DNA from: an uncultured Clostridium sp.
GTDB lineage: Bacteria > Bacillota > Clostridia > Clostridiales > Clostridiaceae
Length of the DNA stretch: 64,000 nucleotides
NCBI GenBank assembly: GCA_900540255.1
Contig: UQFE01000008.1
Location: 1 to 64,000, forward strand
Direction of reading: 5' to 3'
Each line of letters begins with the position of its first letter. Position 1 is the stretch's first letter. The notes beneath the pieces are model-generated. The model ran no database searches. It saw nothing but the letters and a program-made list of their open reading frames with translations, and was not told where the DNA came from. The translations under genes and the position numbers were made by a program. Below are positions 10,801 through 21,200 of this stretch, piece by piece.

Positions 10801-12127
10801 TTAAAACCCTTATGTCTCCATTTATTTTAAGCTTATCTTGAGATTCTGCATGCCATATTCCCACATAATCTCCCTCTTCAAAAAGATAATTTCTTATATC
10901 ATTTAATTTATCAGTATCACTCTTATCAGTACCTAACAACGTAACTGATGATTTTATATTCATATCTTTATCATATAACACAAATTTAAAATACTCTCCA
11001 TTTATAGAATTACTCATTTGTCTTCCATCTTCATCCATTATTTGAATTTGATTTGCTATAGTATCAAACCTTAATCTAAATCTTCTAACTTCAGTATCAT
11101 AATAAGGAGTTCCTTCTACTATAATTTCATTTTGTGTTAATTGGTCAGAAGCATTTTCTATATTTACATTATTAGGGATAGGTAATTCTTTATCATTAAT
11201 AATTTGTTCTTCCTGATTTTCAGGTTCATCTATTAACTTTGAAATACTTTTAGGAAATATCCTTCTTGACCCAATAGTTTTTCTTCCCCAACTATCTATA
11301 GCAATATACCTAACTTCTAATATGCCATCTTGAAGCTGAATTACTTCAACTTCAAGCTTAGAATTATCAATAATTCCATCATGGTCATCTTTTACTGATA
11401 TTCCTGTAAATATATCATTATTAGGATTTTCAGAATCTATAATATCATTAAGACCACTTATAACTGGAGCTTCATTATATATTGAATTTAGATGGTCATT
11501 AGCTATTTCAAATCTTACATTTTCAATATAATCATAATTATCAATGCCATCAAAATAATTCTCTTTTTCTTTAGTTATATCACCTTGTATATTACCAGTA
11601 ATCTTTAATACATCCTTTTTATTTACAGGTATTATTTGAACAAAATCACCAATTTCATAACTTAAATTTTTTAATGGTTCCAATTTTTTAGAATTTCCAG
11701 TATCACTACCATTAAGCTCAATTGCAAGCTTTTCCTTTCCCTCCTTATCATAAAGCCTTATTTTATACATTACTTCTTCTGGAGTTTCTTCTGATATATT
11801 TTTATCCAATTGATTTTCTACAGTAAATTTCTTTTCTAATATGTTAAATCCAATAGAAAATAATAAATCATTAGTTTTATTAATATATGCACTAAATTTA
11901 ACTTTATCAAGCCCTAACTCTTCTTCATTATTTTGAATACTTATTTCTGGGCTTTCTCCTTTAATATTTTCATCATAATTATTTATTATTTTATTATTAT
12001 AATTACTGCATATTTTTTCATTTTTACCAACAATGCTTTTTTCAATAGCTGATGTAATTATGCCTTCAGGTAAATTTTCTATAAACAATATAACTATACA
12101 AACAATAATAATTAATCTTTTTTTCAT
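1862..12127 (-). CDS. Giant modular secreted protein A, 3421 aa
   Basis: It starts with a signal peptide (MKKRLIIIVCIVILFIENL, cleavage near residue 30). It then has 13 modules of about 120-150 residues with the pattern IxFD...(Y/F)xxGDxIxxW/YH...IxG...YSDGxDNxxxMxNVRFEI...GLxxIYNEAP, ending near residues 220, 487, 725, 962, 1225, 1495, 1652, 1905, 2149, 2399, 2635, 2907 and 3060. They resemble the putative mucin/carbohydrate-binding module (PF03272-like). Eleven are followed by Ig-like domains of the DUF5011/Cry22-like type ending in TDSWGRS..RxITV; modules 6 and 12 run directly into the next. One more Ig-like domain and a beta-rich C-terminal domain (about 3226-3421, ending GKFELIFKFE) close the protein. 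I see no LPXTG, SLH repeats or transmembrane anchor, and no catalytic domain. A surface or matrix adhesin is likely; the ligand is unknown. A terminator separates it from its upstream paralogue. Confidence 0.85.
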   Translation of the reverse strand: MKKRLIIIVCIVILFIENLPEGIITSAIEKSIVGKNEKICSNYNNKIINNYDENIKGESPEISIQNNEEELGLDKVKFSAYINKTNDLLFSIGFNILEKKFTVENQLDKNISEETPEEVMYKIRLYDKEGKEKLAIELNGSDTGNSKKLEPLKNLSYEIGDFVQIIPVNKKDVLKITGNIQGDITKEKENYFDGIDNYDYIENVRFEIANDHLNSIYNEAPVISGLNDIIDSENPNNDIFTGISVKDDHDGIIDNSKLEVEVIQLQDGILEVRYIAIDSWGRKTIGSRRIFPKSISKLIDEPENQEEQIINDKELPIPNNVNIENASDQLTQNEIIVEGTPYYDTEVRRFRLRFDTIANQIQIMDEDGRQMSNSINGEYFKFVLYDKDMNIKSSVTLLGTDKSDTDKLNDIRNYLFEEGDYVGIWHAESQDKLKINGDIRVLSKNSSGDLVITNEVKHYNEGVPQEDISTRRFRIKNSGLEEVINEAPQIAPLAPVEIIRGSTDFEPLNYIKNGKITDDFDEFTEDNLDSKVVSITYSPFDTSKVGEQIIVYTVTDSWGKSNTAEMRLIVKSTNPLDEKFIEFKNGDESLFKIKFDSVKNQFLVDDLDNVKDEAIDLSVSSSIFKLRIYTNDGVLQKTLNIKGTDNLRSMLKRFDGYQYAIGDCIELWSNNPKNIVISGVDKNSSSEEEGENGEDYSDGIDNSDFMKNVRFEIGESTLTYIYNEAPRFIINSSINLEVNRNGSLSREELMEGLRVEDDHDGNTLNEKVVIGDFDTNTIGEKEIEYSVVDSWGRSSMIKRKITVYPYSPLEYNYITIKNDETDEVILTIRFDDENKLFVVDKIDKSKVPSRLKENDKIFEFKLIKDNKAEGSKINGNNSESEEEVIISLTNSDLLNNEVVNKINNLSYKGFRYISLWCYDSKDGIFISGKSDIILNGFENEEKMENTRFEIKSEGLQVIYNEAPVIIGLNKILYVYKNDDITQEVATNGIEVKDDTNEISLSSIEITDVDGRKLKGEDESKAKEKFKFKIFNKSSDGYVETDEIRDFILNYKVTDAWGRSATYQRNVSVISKSASNDIEFYSADGNNKLFSINYNPISNIFDVKGGMVNEENFEEQQNEIVFKLTVFNVDEEKVGEIQLTEAESRNVEEIEKRLEDITVYDGYYFSLWSSNLVRLRINGYMTGNNELGEAGDGEQDYSQTITSNDYIDNVRFNLTEDGIHVIYNKPPKIRFLSNDILTVYAGDPINYTENIQVVDDRDNPENNHIIDNNKIKVSFIDSNEDDGSTVQGDNLENNEQDNGRLSNGNVEEKTEEEKFVEEEKKHLRIGNNTVRLTVQDSWGRESSVERSLIIKNGIDKNTIIFNGENGEIIKIGFNHENNKLNVITYNKSFGNGGVSGYVKIAVYRPNENGVGATAIVPQISIDVSQRVTDSTLQTLKDYTFKYGDYFEIYHGHPNRFSIIGNVTDERENYTDGVQNPENLLNVKFEITKSGLKSIYTNPDENNITNNKVVFGPVAPEKFPFKIQIDFEQKMFKVVDATKTMVLSDRNEVVYKMVLIGSDGHIKKRTEFNGREEGSTYMSTTNSNNGENDRNWNNVPFEYNDCLYLWHIEPSRSIIKGKIKNAREDYSDGVNDIDNMNNVVFRLTPDGLEAIYNEGPKIHGAEDKDVYQGEEFVSSEGVTYTDDFDNGHLRTSISGDIVNTNQLGPYTVTYTATDRWDKTTRVNRKITVRPNLYKNIFKIFSEVNNMQEGNEAISQNESINLEGDNTLNIINSENVNRKLAFEIGFDTVKNTYKVFNQSNEKLSVNNLNDVAFTIEIKDSEGNEKANITLNGNDRGTSPKLIELNKLQYADGDIIRVYRSNLSCIEITGTIFGDKPRENDNMDDDNKLDYMKNTEFKVSNDGLIAKYNKAPNIEGVRKNRTISKGVIDLLADINVSDEIDENISKEFVFVYVNDNLVTHLNENPNICNYDFNKLGTYKVEYKLYDTWGRATLKEASINVESKVRENEIEVYGIDENLSFKIIFDTNENKFVLRGSDILQNETSDVYKLSENNYFEMVLRDLRGNEKIKVILNGDNEHDELQLASLNNVSFSKYDTISLKGETSTTVRIIGGVIIESNDENNIYSEKYLNGFGDIQNYSNVRFKITDDGLKEMTPKPLSVTGVDNITIKRGDTLNLLSGITVNVNDDNNEDYTISIDEVVTEVSDVNFSDEVIENGTENQDKTQFKKLREGVYIVKYIISNSWGTKEVINRRITVLPRNNLENIKLNVRDDNRNNILIISFDSIQKKLRVLDYKLNTSINFIDKNQVFEINAYDTVGKNLGTIALRGNQLIDNSIISKINNFSYEEGYALSIWAKEPRETLELQGEIINSEQNKLEGLSSKDKMENGRFEILSNGLKYVYNEAPKIIGGDDTIPYYKGSLLLVPSDIEVTDDHDKISRNEVTINDDEVDYDTLGIQNITYIAEDSWGRSATKPGSIEIRSAMDSNIINIYSIDGIEGVSISFARDNINNQNKIMVNINEALNTTFNPNSLSDIFATIKIYDFNGNELKSIEILGNDNATTIKEKLYNEESGIQNFIYEDGQYIAIENVTELNKMCIKILGTVVNKEIDYFNGVTNIDKIKNVRFKFTDLGLEAVYNNAPVIQIDEKVKLNGIIVENRNEEVFDGIKGDDFNYLRGVKIFDDHDILTKSNVKVIWNPSNNGEEINLNKSVGKEDEIEKVKDEVIVEGEQRVGRNVLHYIVTDSWGRSNTAERIVNLKNGIFEDKIKFGLNDRLNLSFIKDTSDENSVKLNFTVNNSLEYFASSNSNFKYYGIKVYEPREGTTASSSSDYTLTQNLELMGSARPSIQVLGALQNMKIPYNTIIEIYAGHPQYFSINGPVRNAAEDYSDFVQNPENIVNTVFKITDSGLRAIYVEPEVDKLNVNENLIELVAPEKIPIKIKITPNGNNGGSIAVVDKNTTLLDSTVSTTVFTMELKSEQGNRKRLITLNGNQNGNDASVLNQFNDFNYVYGDTLTMTHRTPKKLLIKGNIEGARENYYDGVDNSLNLLEAVFKLTPNGLEAIYKSAPRIMGVMDKKVLKGTEINYEELKRSVTADDSIDGPLTNQIEFDYSDVNVNVVGLYEAIYTVTNSNSRTARKSSTIIVYDMPKIESTNKTIIELDSIDNKSEAINEYLKKAVRATDEDDSLYERETILELLSNDVNPSIEGNYKARYRATDLYGNSTEKEINIQVVRTINVTVPTKLPFQIVTNLIPNEDGSQGNDQFVSGVLKIKNNNTSPVRVKVESFAKKVNSGELEIVGPNSYDWDNMNEQDSMTKMALGIYIKDKSLTQSNYNEPSNPLWLSTNKQNSNTDNPDFPEDSEEPSLRTGTIEEFIGDNVNVINKELGVLPAKETGSDTPKEASIGFTSKHGKNFIGGSVTGKFELIFKFE

Positions 12128-12221
12128 ATATTAGATTCTTCTCCCTTCCATAATATATAAACTTATAATCTTATTATTTCCCTAAGTTACTAATTTTCTT
12201 CATTTTGTTTTAAAATTAGAC

Positions 12222-12279
12222 AAAAAAAATGAAGTTGAATTAAATTGAATTTTTTAATTCAATTTAATTACAACTCCAT
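12222..12279 (-). terminator. Terminator after giant gene B
   Basis: Long A/T hairpin with arms at 12229-12251 and 12256-12279 (about 23 bp with one mismatch and one bulge), followed on the minus strand by eight T. It lies 13 bases after the stop codon of the 3897-aa gene, so the two giant genes are probably separate transcripts. Gene A then needs a promoter in 12128-12221; I see only weak candidates there. Confidence 0.75.
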
Positions 12280-12292
12280 AATTTTTAGTTAA

Positions 12293-15200
12293 TTATTCAA
12301 ATTTAAATATTAATTCAAATTTTCCTTTAACACTTCCACCAATAAAGTTTTTACCATGTTTGCTTGTAAAACCTATACTAGCTTCTGCAGGAGTATCACT
12401 TCCAGTTTTTTTAGCTGGTAAAACTCCTATTTTAGTGTTTATTTCATTAACTTTATCTCCATTTGAATCTTCATTTGCTCCAATTCTTGAACTTGGTTCT
12501 TGTGATTCTCCTGAAGAATCTGGATTAGCTGTATCATCACCATTTTGTTTGTTTGTTGATAACCATAATGGATTATCTTTAGCTTTATAATTTGATTCTG
12601 TCAATGATTCATTTTTTACATAAAGTCCTAATGCCATCTTTTTCATAGATTCCTCTTCAGTCATGTTATCCCAATCACAAGAATCCGGTTTTACTATTTC
12701 AAGTTCTCCTGAATTAGCTTTCTTAGCAAATGATGCAACGCTAACTTTTACTGGACTTGTATTATTATTTTTTAATTTTAATACTCCAGATACAAAGCCA
12801 TTAGTTGTTTCATCTACTGTTGAGTCTTTATCTTCACTTGGCATTAAGTTTGTTACAACTTGGAATGGAAGCTTAGTTGGTACTGTTACATTGATAGTTC
12901 TAACAACTTGGATATCTATAGTTTCTTCTTTTGAATGTCCATATAAGTCAGTTGCTTTATATCTAGCTTTATACACACCTTCTTTGCTAGGCTTAACATC
13001 ATTACTAATAACTTCTAACTTTGTTTCTTTACCATAAAGCTTATCATCATCATCACTTACATCTACAGCTGTTTTTAAATAATCTTTAATAGCCTTTTCT
13101 GTATTTTCTATAGAATTAAGTTCTATTGTTGCTTTATTATTTTTGTTAATTGTAGGCTTATCATATACGGTTATTGTACTTGATTTCGTAGTAGTACGAT
13201 GATTGCTATTAGTAACCTCATATCTATACTCATACATTCCAACTGTATTAGTGTCTATAGGATTATCATCATCTATATAGTTTATAGTACTAATAGGCCC
13301 ATCAATATTATCTTTAGCTGATACACTTGCTTTTAATGTTTTATAGTCTACATCTCCGCCCTTTTCTACTTGCATATCAATTATCCCCATTATTTGAGGT
13401 GCTGATCTATATACTGCTTCTAAACCATTTGCTGTTAGCTTAAATACCGCTTCTTCAAGATTTAAACTATTATCCACACCATCAGAATAATCTTCTCTAG
13501 CATTTATTACATTACCTTTTATAAGAACTTTTTTAGGTTCTTTATGTGTAATTGTTAATGTATCTCCAAATTCATAATTAAAATTATTAAATCTATTTGA
13601 AAGACGATCTCCATAATCAGTTCCCCTAAACTCAACTCTTTTTTTAACATCTCCATTTACACCTTTTAATGTCATTGTGAATGCAACTTCATCTCTATTA
13701 TAATAAATCCATGTTGTATTAGCATCTGCAACATATACCCTTCCTCCACTAACTCCATTTTGAGTATTAGGTGAAATCTTAATTTTAATAGGTATTTTTT
13801 CTGGTGCTACTAATGAAATTAAATTTTCATTTTCTCTTAATGACTTATCAACATCTGCTGGAACATAAATTGCTTTCAATCCTGCTTCAGTGATTTTAAA
13901 TACAGTATTAACAAGGTTTTCTGGATTTTGAACTTTATCTGAATAATCTTCTAATTTATCCCTAACAGGCCCTTCAATAGAAAAAAGCTGAGGATGTCCA
14001 GAATAAATTTTAAATATTGTTCCATAAGGAACTTGTAATTCATTAAACCTTTGTATCTGACTATTAACTTGTTGTGGAGTTTGATTACCTTTAAAAGTTA
14101 AACTTTCATTCAAACGCCTATATCCATGAGTTCTACTATCTGATGAATCATTATTAGGTACCCATACCTCAATTTTATAATAATCAAAATTAGCATTACT
14201 TGATGCAAAATAATTACTATCATCTTTTGTACTTAATTGTAATTGAACTTTTCCTTCAGTATCATTTTCAATTTTATTAAATTTTAAACTTAATTTATCA
14301 CTTCCATAATTATCATTACCAAATTTTATAGTATCTTCAAAAGCACCATTTTTTAATTTTATATTTGTTCTTTGTGCAAAAGCAACTCTTCCCCAAGAAT
14401 CTGTTACTTTATAATATAATACATTATCACCAACTTTTTGCTCACCATATACTTTTATACCATTTTCTATTGAAGTAGGTACTTGCTCTGAAGTTTCTGA
14501 TGAAACAATTTTTTCAGTTATTTGGTAATTGTTTGAATCTCCTATAAACTTCTCATTCCATTTAACTTCTACATTTTCCTTAGTTAAAGTATCATGGTCA
14601 TCTGAAATTGTAACACCTCTTAAATAATTAAAGTCATCACCTTTAATTCCATCAAAATCATCTGTATTAGCAGTTCTTGTAGGTTGTGATGAATTTTCTT
14701 CTACACTAGAATTAGTTTTTCTTTTAGTACCATCTAGTTTAATATCTTTATCTATTTTTATTATTGGCGCTTTATTATAAACTGCCTCTAATCCTAAATC
14801 TGTAAATTTAAATCTAACATTTTGAATCTTATCAATATCACTAACACCTGTGCTATACTCAGTTTGCTTGTTAACAATAGTTCCTTGGATTTTCACAGAA
14901 TCTTTTGTAGAGTCAGTTACACCTTCTATAGCAATATACTGTCCATTAAAGTATTCAAATTCATCATTATTTGAATTACTTCCACCTTGAGAATTTCCAT
15001 TGCTTGAATTTGTTGAATTTTCTGTACTATCTCCAATATCTGAAAGATTTTTAGTTTGTGGTTGTTCTGCTCCTTCATTTTCTGTTTCATCTTTAGACTC
15101 TGAATCTGATTTAACTTTATTTAATTGCTCTTCTATTTTTCTTTTTGCACTTTCTCCAGTATCAGTTCCTAAAATATCTACAGATTTTAACTCACTTCCA

Positions 15201-18200
15201 TCAGTATCATAAATCTTCACTTTTAAGAATGTTCCGGTAGGATTATTAGAATCAAACTGTTCTTTAGCTCTACTTCCAAGATCGACTTGAATTCTATTTT
15301 TATTATGCTCATTATCTCTAACGAACTTTATAGAAAATGAGCTTTCCGTAACAATTGAATTATCTTTATTAATTTCACTATCTGGAATTGTAGTTCCATT
15401 GGTACCACTACCTGAAGTATTATTTCCACCTTCTGGTGTACTTTCTACACCACCTTCTGTACTTCCTTCTGGATTTTGAGTTCCTCCTTCTACTGAGTCT
15501 CCAGTTTCTGGAACCTTATTGGTATCTTCACTAATATTTCCATTTTCACCAGCTTCAATTTCAGTAGTTCTAGTTTTAGCTGATTCTCCTTGCGTATTAC
15601 CTTCTTGTGATTGATTAGGTAGTTGTGTACTTTCTGATGTAGTTCCACCAGTTGTTGAATTTTCTTTTGGATAAATATTTATACTATTACTATCCATAGC
15701 AGATCTAATTTCAATTTGACCTTCTTTTTCAGCACGTCTTCCCCAACTATCTTCAACAACATAAGTTACTGGTTGTACACCTAACTTATCATAATCAACA
15801 TTATCATCATTTACCGTTACTTCAGTTCTATTTATTTCACCATCATGGTCATCATTTATCGTTAAACTCTCTGGTGCTTTTAATAAGTTACCTTTATAAT
15901 ATGGAACTATTTCATTTCCACCGGTAATTTCAGGTGCATTATTATAAATATATTTTAATCCATCACTTAAAATTTCAAATCTACCATTTTCCATTTTATC
16001 TTTTTTCTGTTCTGCTGAAAGATTTCTTTTATATCTAGTTTTTTTGCTTTCTTCTTTAGAGCTATTGTCAACCTTTATAGTACCGTCTATATTTATTCTA
16101 TTTTCTAATTCTTTTGACCAAACACTTAATGAATAACCTTCTTCATAAGGGAATGCATTTATTCTATCTATTATAGATTTATCAATTTCTTGATTTCCTC
16201 TTAAAGCAATAGTTCCTAAAGTTTTTCCTAAACTATCAAAAGCATTTATTTCAAAAACCTGAGAGCTATCTAAAAAATCAATACTTTTATTTTTGTAGTC
16301 TATTACTCTAAGTTTTCTTGTTATGGAATCAAATCCTATTATAAGTATATCTTCTCCTAGATAATCTTTTACAGTAAGCTTTACAGCTTCTAATTCAGTT
16401 CTAGGTTTAACAGTTATTACTCTATTAACTGTAGTAGTAGCACCCCAACTATTTGTAACAGTATACCTTACAGTATAAACTCCCTCTTTTGACTTTTTAA
16501 ACAACTTTTCATCTTTATCTGTTGTTCCATCATCTGTCGAATCATCATTATCAGTGTCATCTAATAAAACTACATTGTTACCATTAGATGATATTTCTTC
16601 AACTGTTATTTTGTAGTCATCATTATTTTCATCATCTAACTCTACAGATATACCATCTAAAAGATCTAAGGTATCCCCTCTTTTTATAGTTATAGGATCT
16701 GCTCCTCTAATTGTTAAAGATTTCTTTGTCATTTCTCTAAGTCCATCATCAGTTATTTTAAATCTAACTTCTGAATACTTTTCAACTGTACCAAATCCAT
16801 TTGAATAATCTGTAGTAGTTGATTTAGTACTTACTTCTGGCACAATACCACCTTTAATTTTTACAGCTTGTGCAGTTCTTGCTTTTAAACTTATAGTATC
16901 ATATCTATTAAATTCAAATTGATGTAACCCATTTAGCTGTTCACTATCTTGTTGAGTATCCCCAGTTAATGATACCTTTTTTCTTTCATTACCTTTCGCA
17001 TCTCTTACAATCATTTCAAAGTACTTTTCACTATTTGATTCAGATGAATATGTTTCTATATTTTCATCTTCTTGATTATCCTTTTGTGAATCATCTTTAT
17101 TATTAGCTTCTTGATTATCATCTTTTTCTTCTTTATCTACAATACTATCTTCACTAGAGCCTTTTAATACAAATTTATTTTCCTTAGTATCAAAAGCAAT
17201 TCTAAATGCTAAAGTACTATCTGGTCTATAAACTTCAATTTCATTTTCTCTTACTTTAGATTCTACTTTTACAGTAGTTTCTATCATAGTTGCTCTTTCC
17301 CATTTATCATAAAGTACATATTTTACTTTATAAGTACCTACTTTATTAAAGTTATAGTATTTATGAGAATTTTCATTGCTATTACGAGCATTATCTACAG
17401 TTCCTATAAGTTTATCATCTACATATATAAACATATAGTCAGTAGATATGTTTTCCTCTTCATCACTTATGTTTATTCCCTCTAATAAATCTATTGTACC
17501 TTTACTGATAGTCCTAACTTTTTTAACACCTTCCATAACCGGAGCTTTATTATATTTAGCTTCTAGCCCGGCATCACTTACTATAAATCTTGTATTATTC
17601 ATATAATCAAATTTATTAGTTTCATTCATATTATCTTCTGTTCTAGGAATATGACCAGTTACTGTACCAGTAATTTTAATACCCTTTAAATCACTTCTAT
17701 ATACTCTTATACTATCACCATCAGCATAATCTATATCATTAATAGCTGATAACTTTGGAGATGTACCTCTATCATTACCTGTTAAAGTAATTTTCGTCTT
17801 TATTTCTCCATTAGAACCCTTAATTTCAATTCTAAATGCTTCATCATCTAACTTTGTTTTTGATAATTTTTCATTGCTTTGATTAAATACTCTGTATTTT
17901 CTTGTAATACTATCAAATCCTATTTCAAATACTGGTGTTCTAGTGTCATTTTCAGTATTACCCCCTGGAGTAATTGTTTCAGATTCACTTTCTCCAGTAC
18001 TTGTATTTCCTGATCCTGAACTATCTGTGCTAGGAGTTTCTGATGCAGAAGGTTGTAAATTATTATCCTCTATTTCATCTATAAATTTAGTACTTAACGA
18101 TGTATTTTCACTCTCAGCAAATATTTTAAATACATTTTTATATAAATTAGGTCTTACTGTAACTTTTCTTTCTACAGTAGTAGTTTTTCCCCAACGGTCT

Positions 18201-21200
18201 GTTGCTGTATAAATTAATATTTTTTCACCTAATTCACTTGTATCAAGATTCCAATTTACACCATTATTATTGTTGTTAGTATTAGCAACTGTTCTAATCA
18301 TACCACTTGCTTTAAGAGAAACTGATTTTGTTAAATGATTAGTATCATAATCGTCATTATATGTTACTCCTTCACTAACATTAAAATTTTCATTTTGATA
18401 CACATCTATATTATTTGCTCCATTTATTTCAGGGGCATTATTATATATAGACTCTAATCCATCAGGAGTTAACCTAAATACAACATTATTCATATTATCT
18501 ATATCATCAACACCATTACTATAATCTTCTCTTGAACCTTGTATATTACCTTTTATAATAGATCTAGATGGTTCTTTATGCCATATATATAAACAATCGT
18601 TATCTTTAAAACTTTGGCCGTTCCAATTTTTTCCTTCATTATGAAAATTACTATTTTTATCTGTAGTACTCATAACATTTTTACCAAAATCAGTACCTCT
18701 AAACTCATTTTGTCTCACTATTGTAGTGGTTCCATTATCGTTTTTTCGTATAAGAGCTATTTTATAAACAATATCATTATTTCCATACTCTACAAAAGTT
18801 CCTGTTACATCTATTACTTTAAATTTATTATTTGCAAAATCAATTTGAATTTTGAAAGGAAATTTCTCTTGGGCAACTGGTCCAAACACAATTTTATTAT
18901 CACTTATATTATTTTCATCTGGATTAGTATATACAGCTTTTAATCCACTTTTGGTAATTTCAAATTTTACATTTAATAAATTTTCAGGATTTTGAACTCC
19001 ATCTTTATAATCTTCTCTTTGATCATTTACACCGCCTGTTATAGAAAATAACTGTGGATGTCCATGATAAATTTCAAAATAATCTCCATATTCAAATGTG
19101 TAATTCTTCAACCTTTCTAAAGTTTGTTCCGTAACTCTATCTGATGCATTAATACTTATTTGTGTAACAATAGTACTTACTCCATTACCATTTTTGTTTG
19201 GTCTATATACTGCAATTTTTACATAACCAGGATTTGAACTATCACCAAATCTTCCACCTTGAGTAATAATATTCAAATTTTTAGTTTGATGATTAAATTT
19301 AATTCTTATTGGCTCTTGACCACTCCCTGCCTTAAATATAATTTCATTTTTATCAATACCATTTAATATTAATAAATTTCTTTCAATACTTGTAGCTCTT
19401 CCCCAACTATCTTCGACTGTTAACCTAATTGTATTTTTTCCTATTTTTAAATGTTTCTCTTCTTCTTTTCTAAATGCTTCTTCTTCTGTTTCAGTAGAAC
19501 TTTCTTCTTGGCTATAAGTATCTACTCTAGCATCACTAGAACTTTCATTGCTATTACTTCCTTCTCCTTCTATTGGCTGATCTTCACCATTAGCTTTTTT
19601 AGGAATAATAGTAACCTTTATTTTTGAATTATCAATAATATGACCATTTTCTTCATTATCACGATCATCTTTTACTTCTATATTTTTAGTATAATCAATA
19701 ATATCTCCAGCATATGCTGTAAGCATTTCCTTGCTTGTAATAGTTATTTTAGGTGCTTTATTATAAACAGCATGTATTCCATCTTCTGTTAAATTAAATC
19801 TAACATTATCAATATAATCTTTATTTGTTGTTCCATTTGAATAATCAATTCTAACATTTTCCGATTCACCCAATTCATCGTTACCAGTCATATAACCTTT
19901 AATTTTTATTCTTTCTGGTTTATTACTCCATACAGAAACATAATATCCATCATAAATAGTAATATTGCTCAACTTCTTTTTAAATTCTTCTATATTTATT
20001 GTTTCTTCTTCTGTTAATTCAATTTCTCCAACCTTTTTTTCTTCACCATTAAATATAGCTAACTTAAATACAATTTCTTTTTTGGTTTGTTCAGTATTAT
20101 CTTCTCTATCGTTACTTCCTTCTGAACCTTCCCCATCTTGTGAATTATTACTATCTTGAGGTGGATTTTCCACTGAAGGATTATCATCTTGATCTGGATT
20201 ACCTTCATTTGGAATATTATCCTGTACAGTATCATTATTCCCTTCAGATAAATTTCCAGTTTTAGCTTTTAACTCACCATCTGTCCCTTGTGATGATTGC
20301 TCTGATTCATCAGGCGATTGATCTTGTGGAGGTTGTTCTTCAGATGGTGGATTATTTTCAGTTCCATTATTTATTGAATTATTCACTTTTTTACTTACAT
20401 CAAATATATTTGATATAGGATTATACTTAAGTGAAAATAAATTTTTACTTCCATTCTCATTATAAAATTCAATATCATTTGATACAGACTTTGATATTAC
20501 AGATACAGTTCTATTATATGTTGCACTTCTTCCCCATGAATCTGTAACAGTATACTTTAATATAAAGCTCCCAATTGTGCTAATTTCTTCATTTAAATCT
20601 CCAAGATTTTCATTATCTACATTTGTAATTACTATATCTTCATTAGAAATTGTAGTATCTATATTGCTTGATACACTTATTCCTTTTAAAGCATATTCTC
20701 TCTTTATATCTGTGTTTTTATATACATATAAAGTACTATTTAATCCATTAATTTTTGGCCCTTCATTATATATCTTTTCTAACCCTTCAGCTCTTATTTT
20801 AAATCTAGTATTTTGCATTTTCTCTGGGCTATCAAATCCATTTAAAAGTATTTCATTTGAAGAGTTTTCATTTGATTTTTCACTATCAATAACTTCATCT
20901 TGTGGAATTGAATTAGGTTTTTTAGATATAGATATACCATCTTCTGAATCATAAACCCATAAAGAAATATACTCAAAACCATCATATGACAGTTCATTAA
21001 TTTCATTAATTTTATCATTATTAAGCAAATCAGCTTTCGTTAAAACTATACCTTTTTCCAATTCCTCACTATTGCTATCTTGGTTGCTTTCACTTGTTTT
21101 AGTATTTAAATTATCTTTTTTATTTTTTATAAGTTTAAGTTTAAATACTTCAGTATCACTATTTAAACTACTAGGTATCTTACTTTTATCAACTTTATCA

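Noticed and set aside
17943..18212. Plus-strand open frames opposite the giant genes (also near 12360, 12663, 15000, 18614, 20577 and 21072)
   Set aside because: They lie antisense to conserved modules, lack SD sites, and their composition mirrors the low-complexity coding strand.
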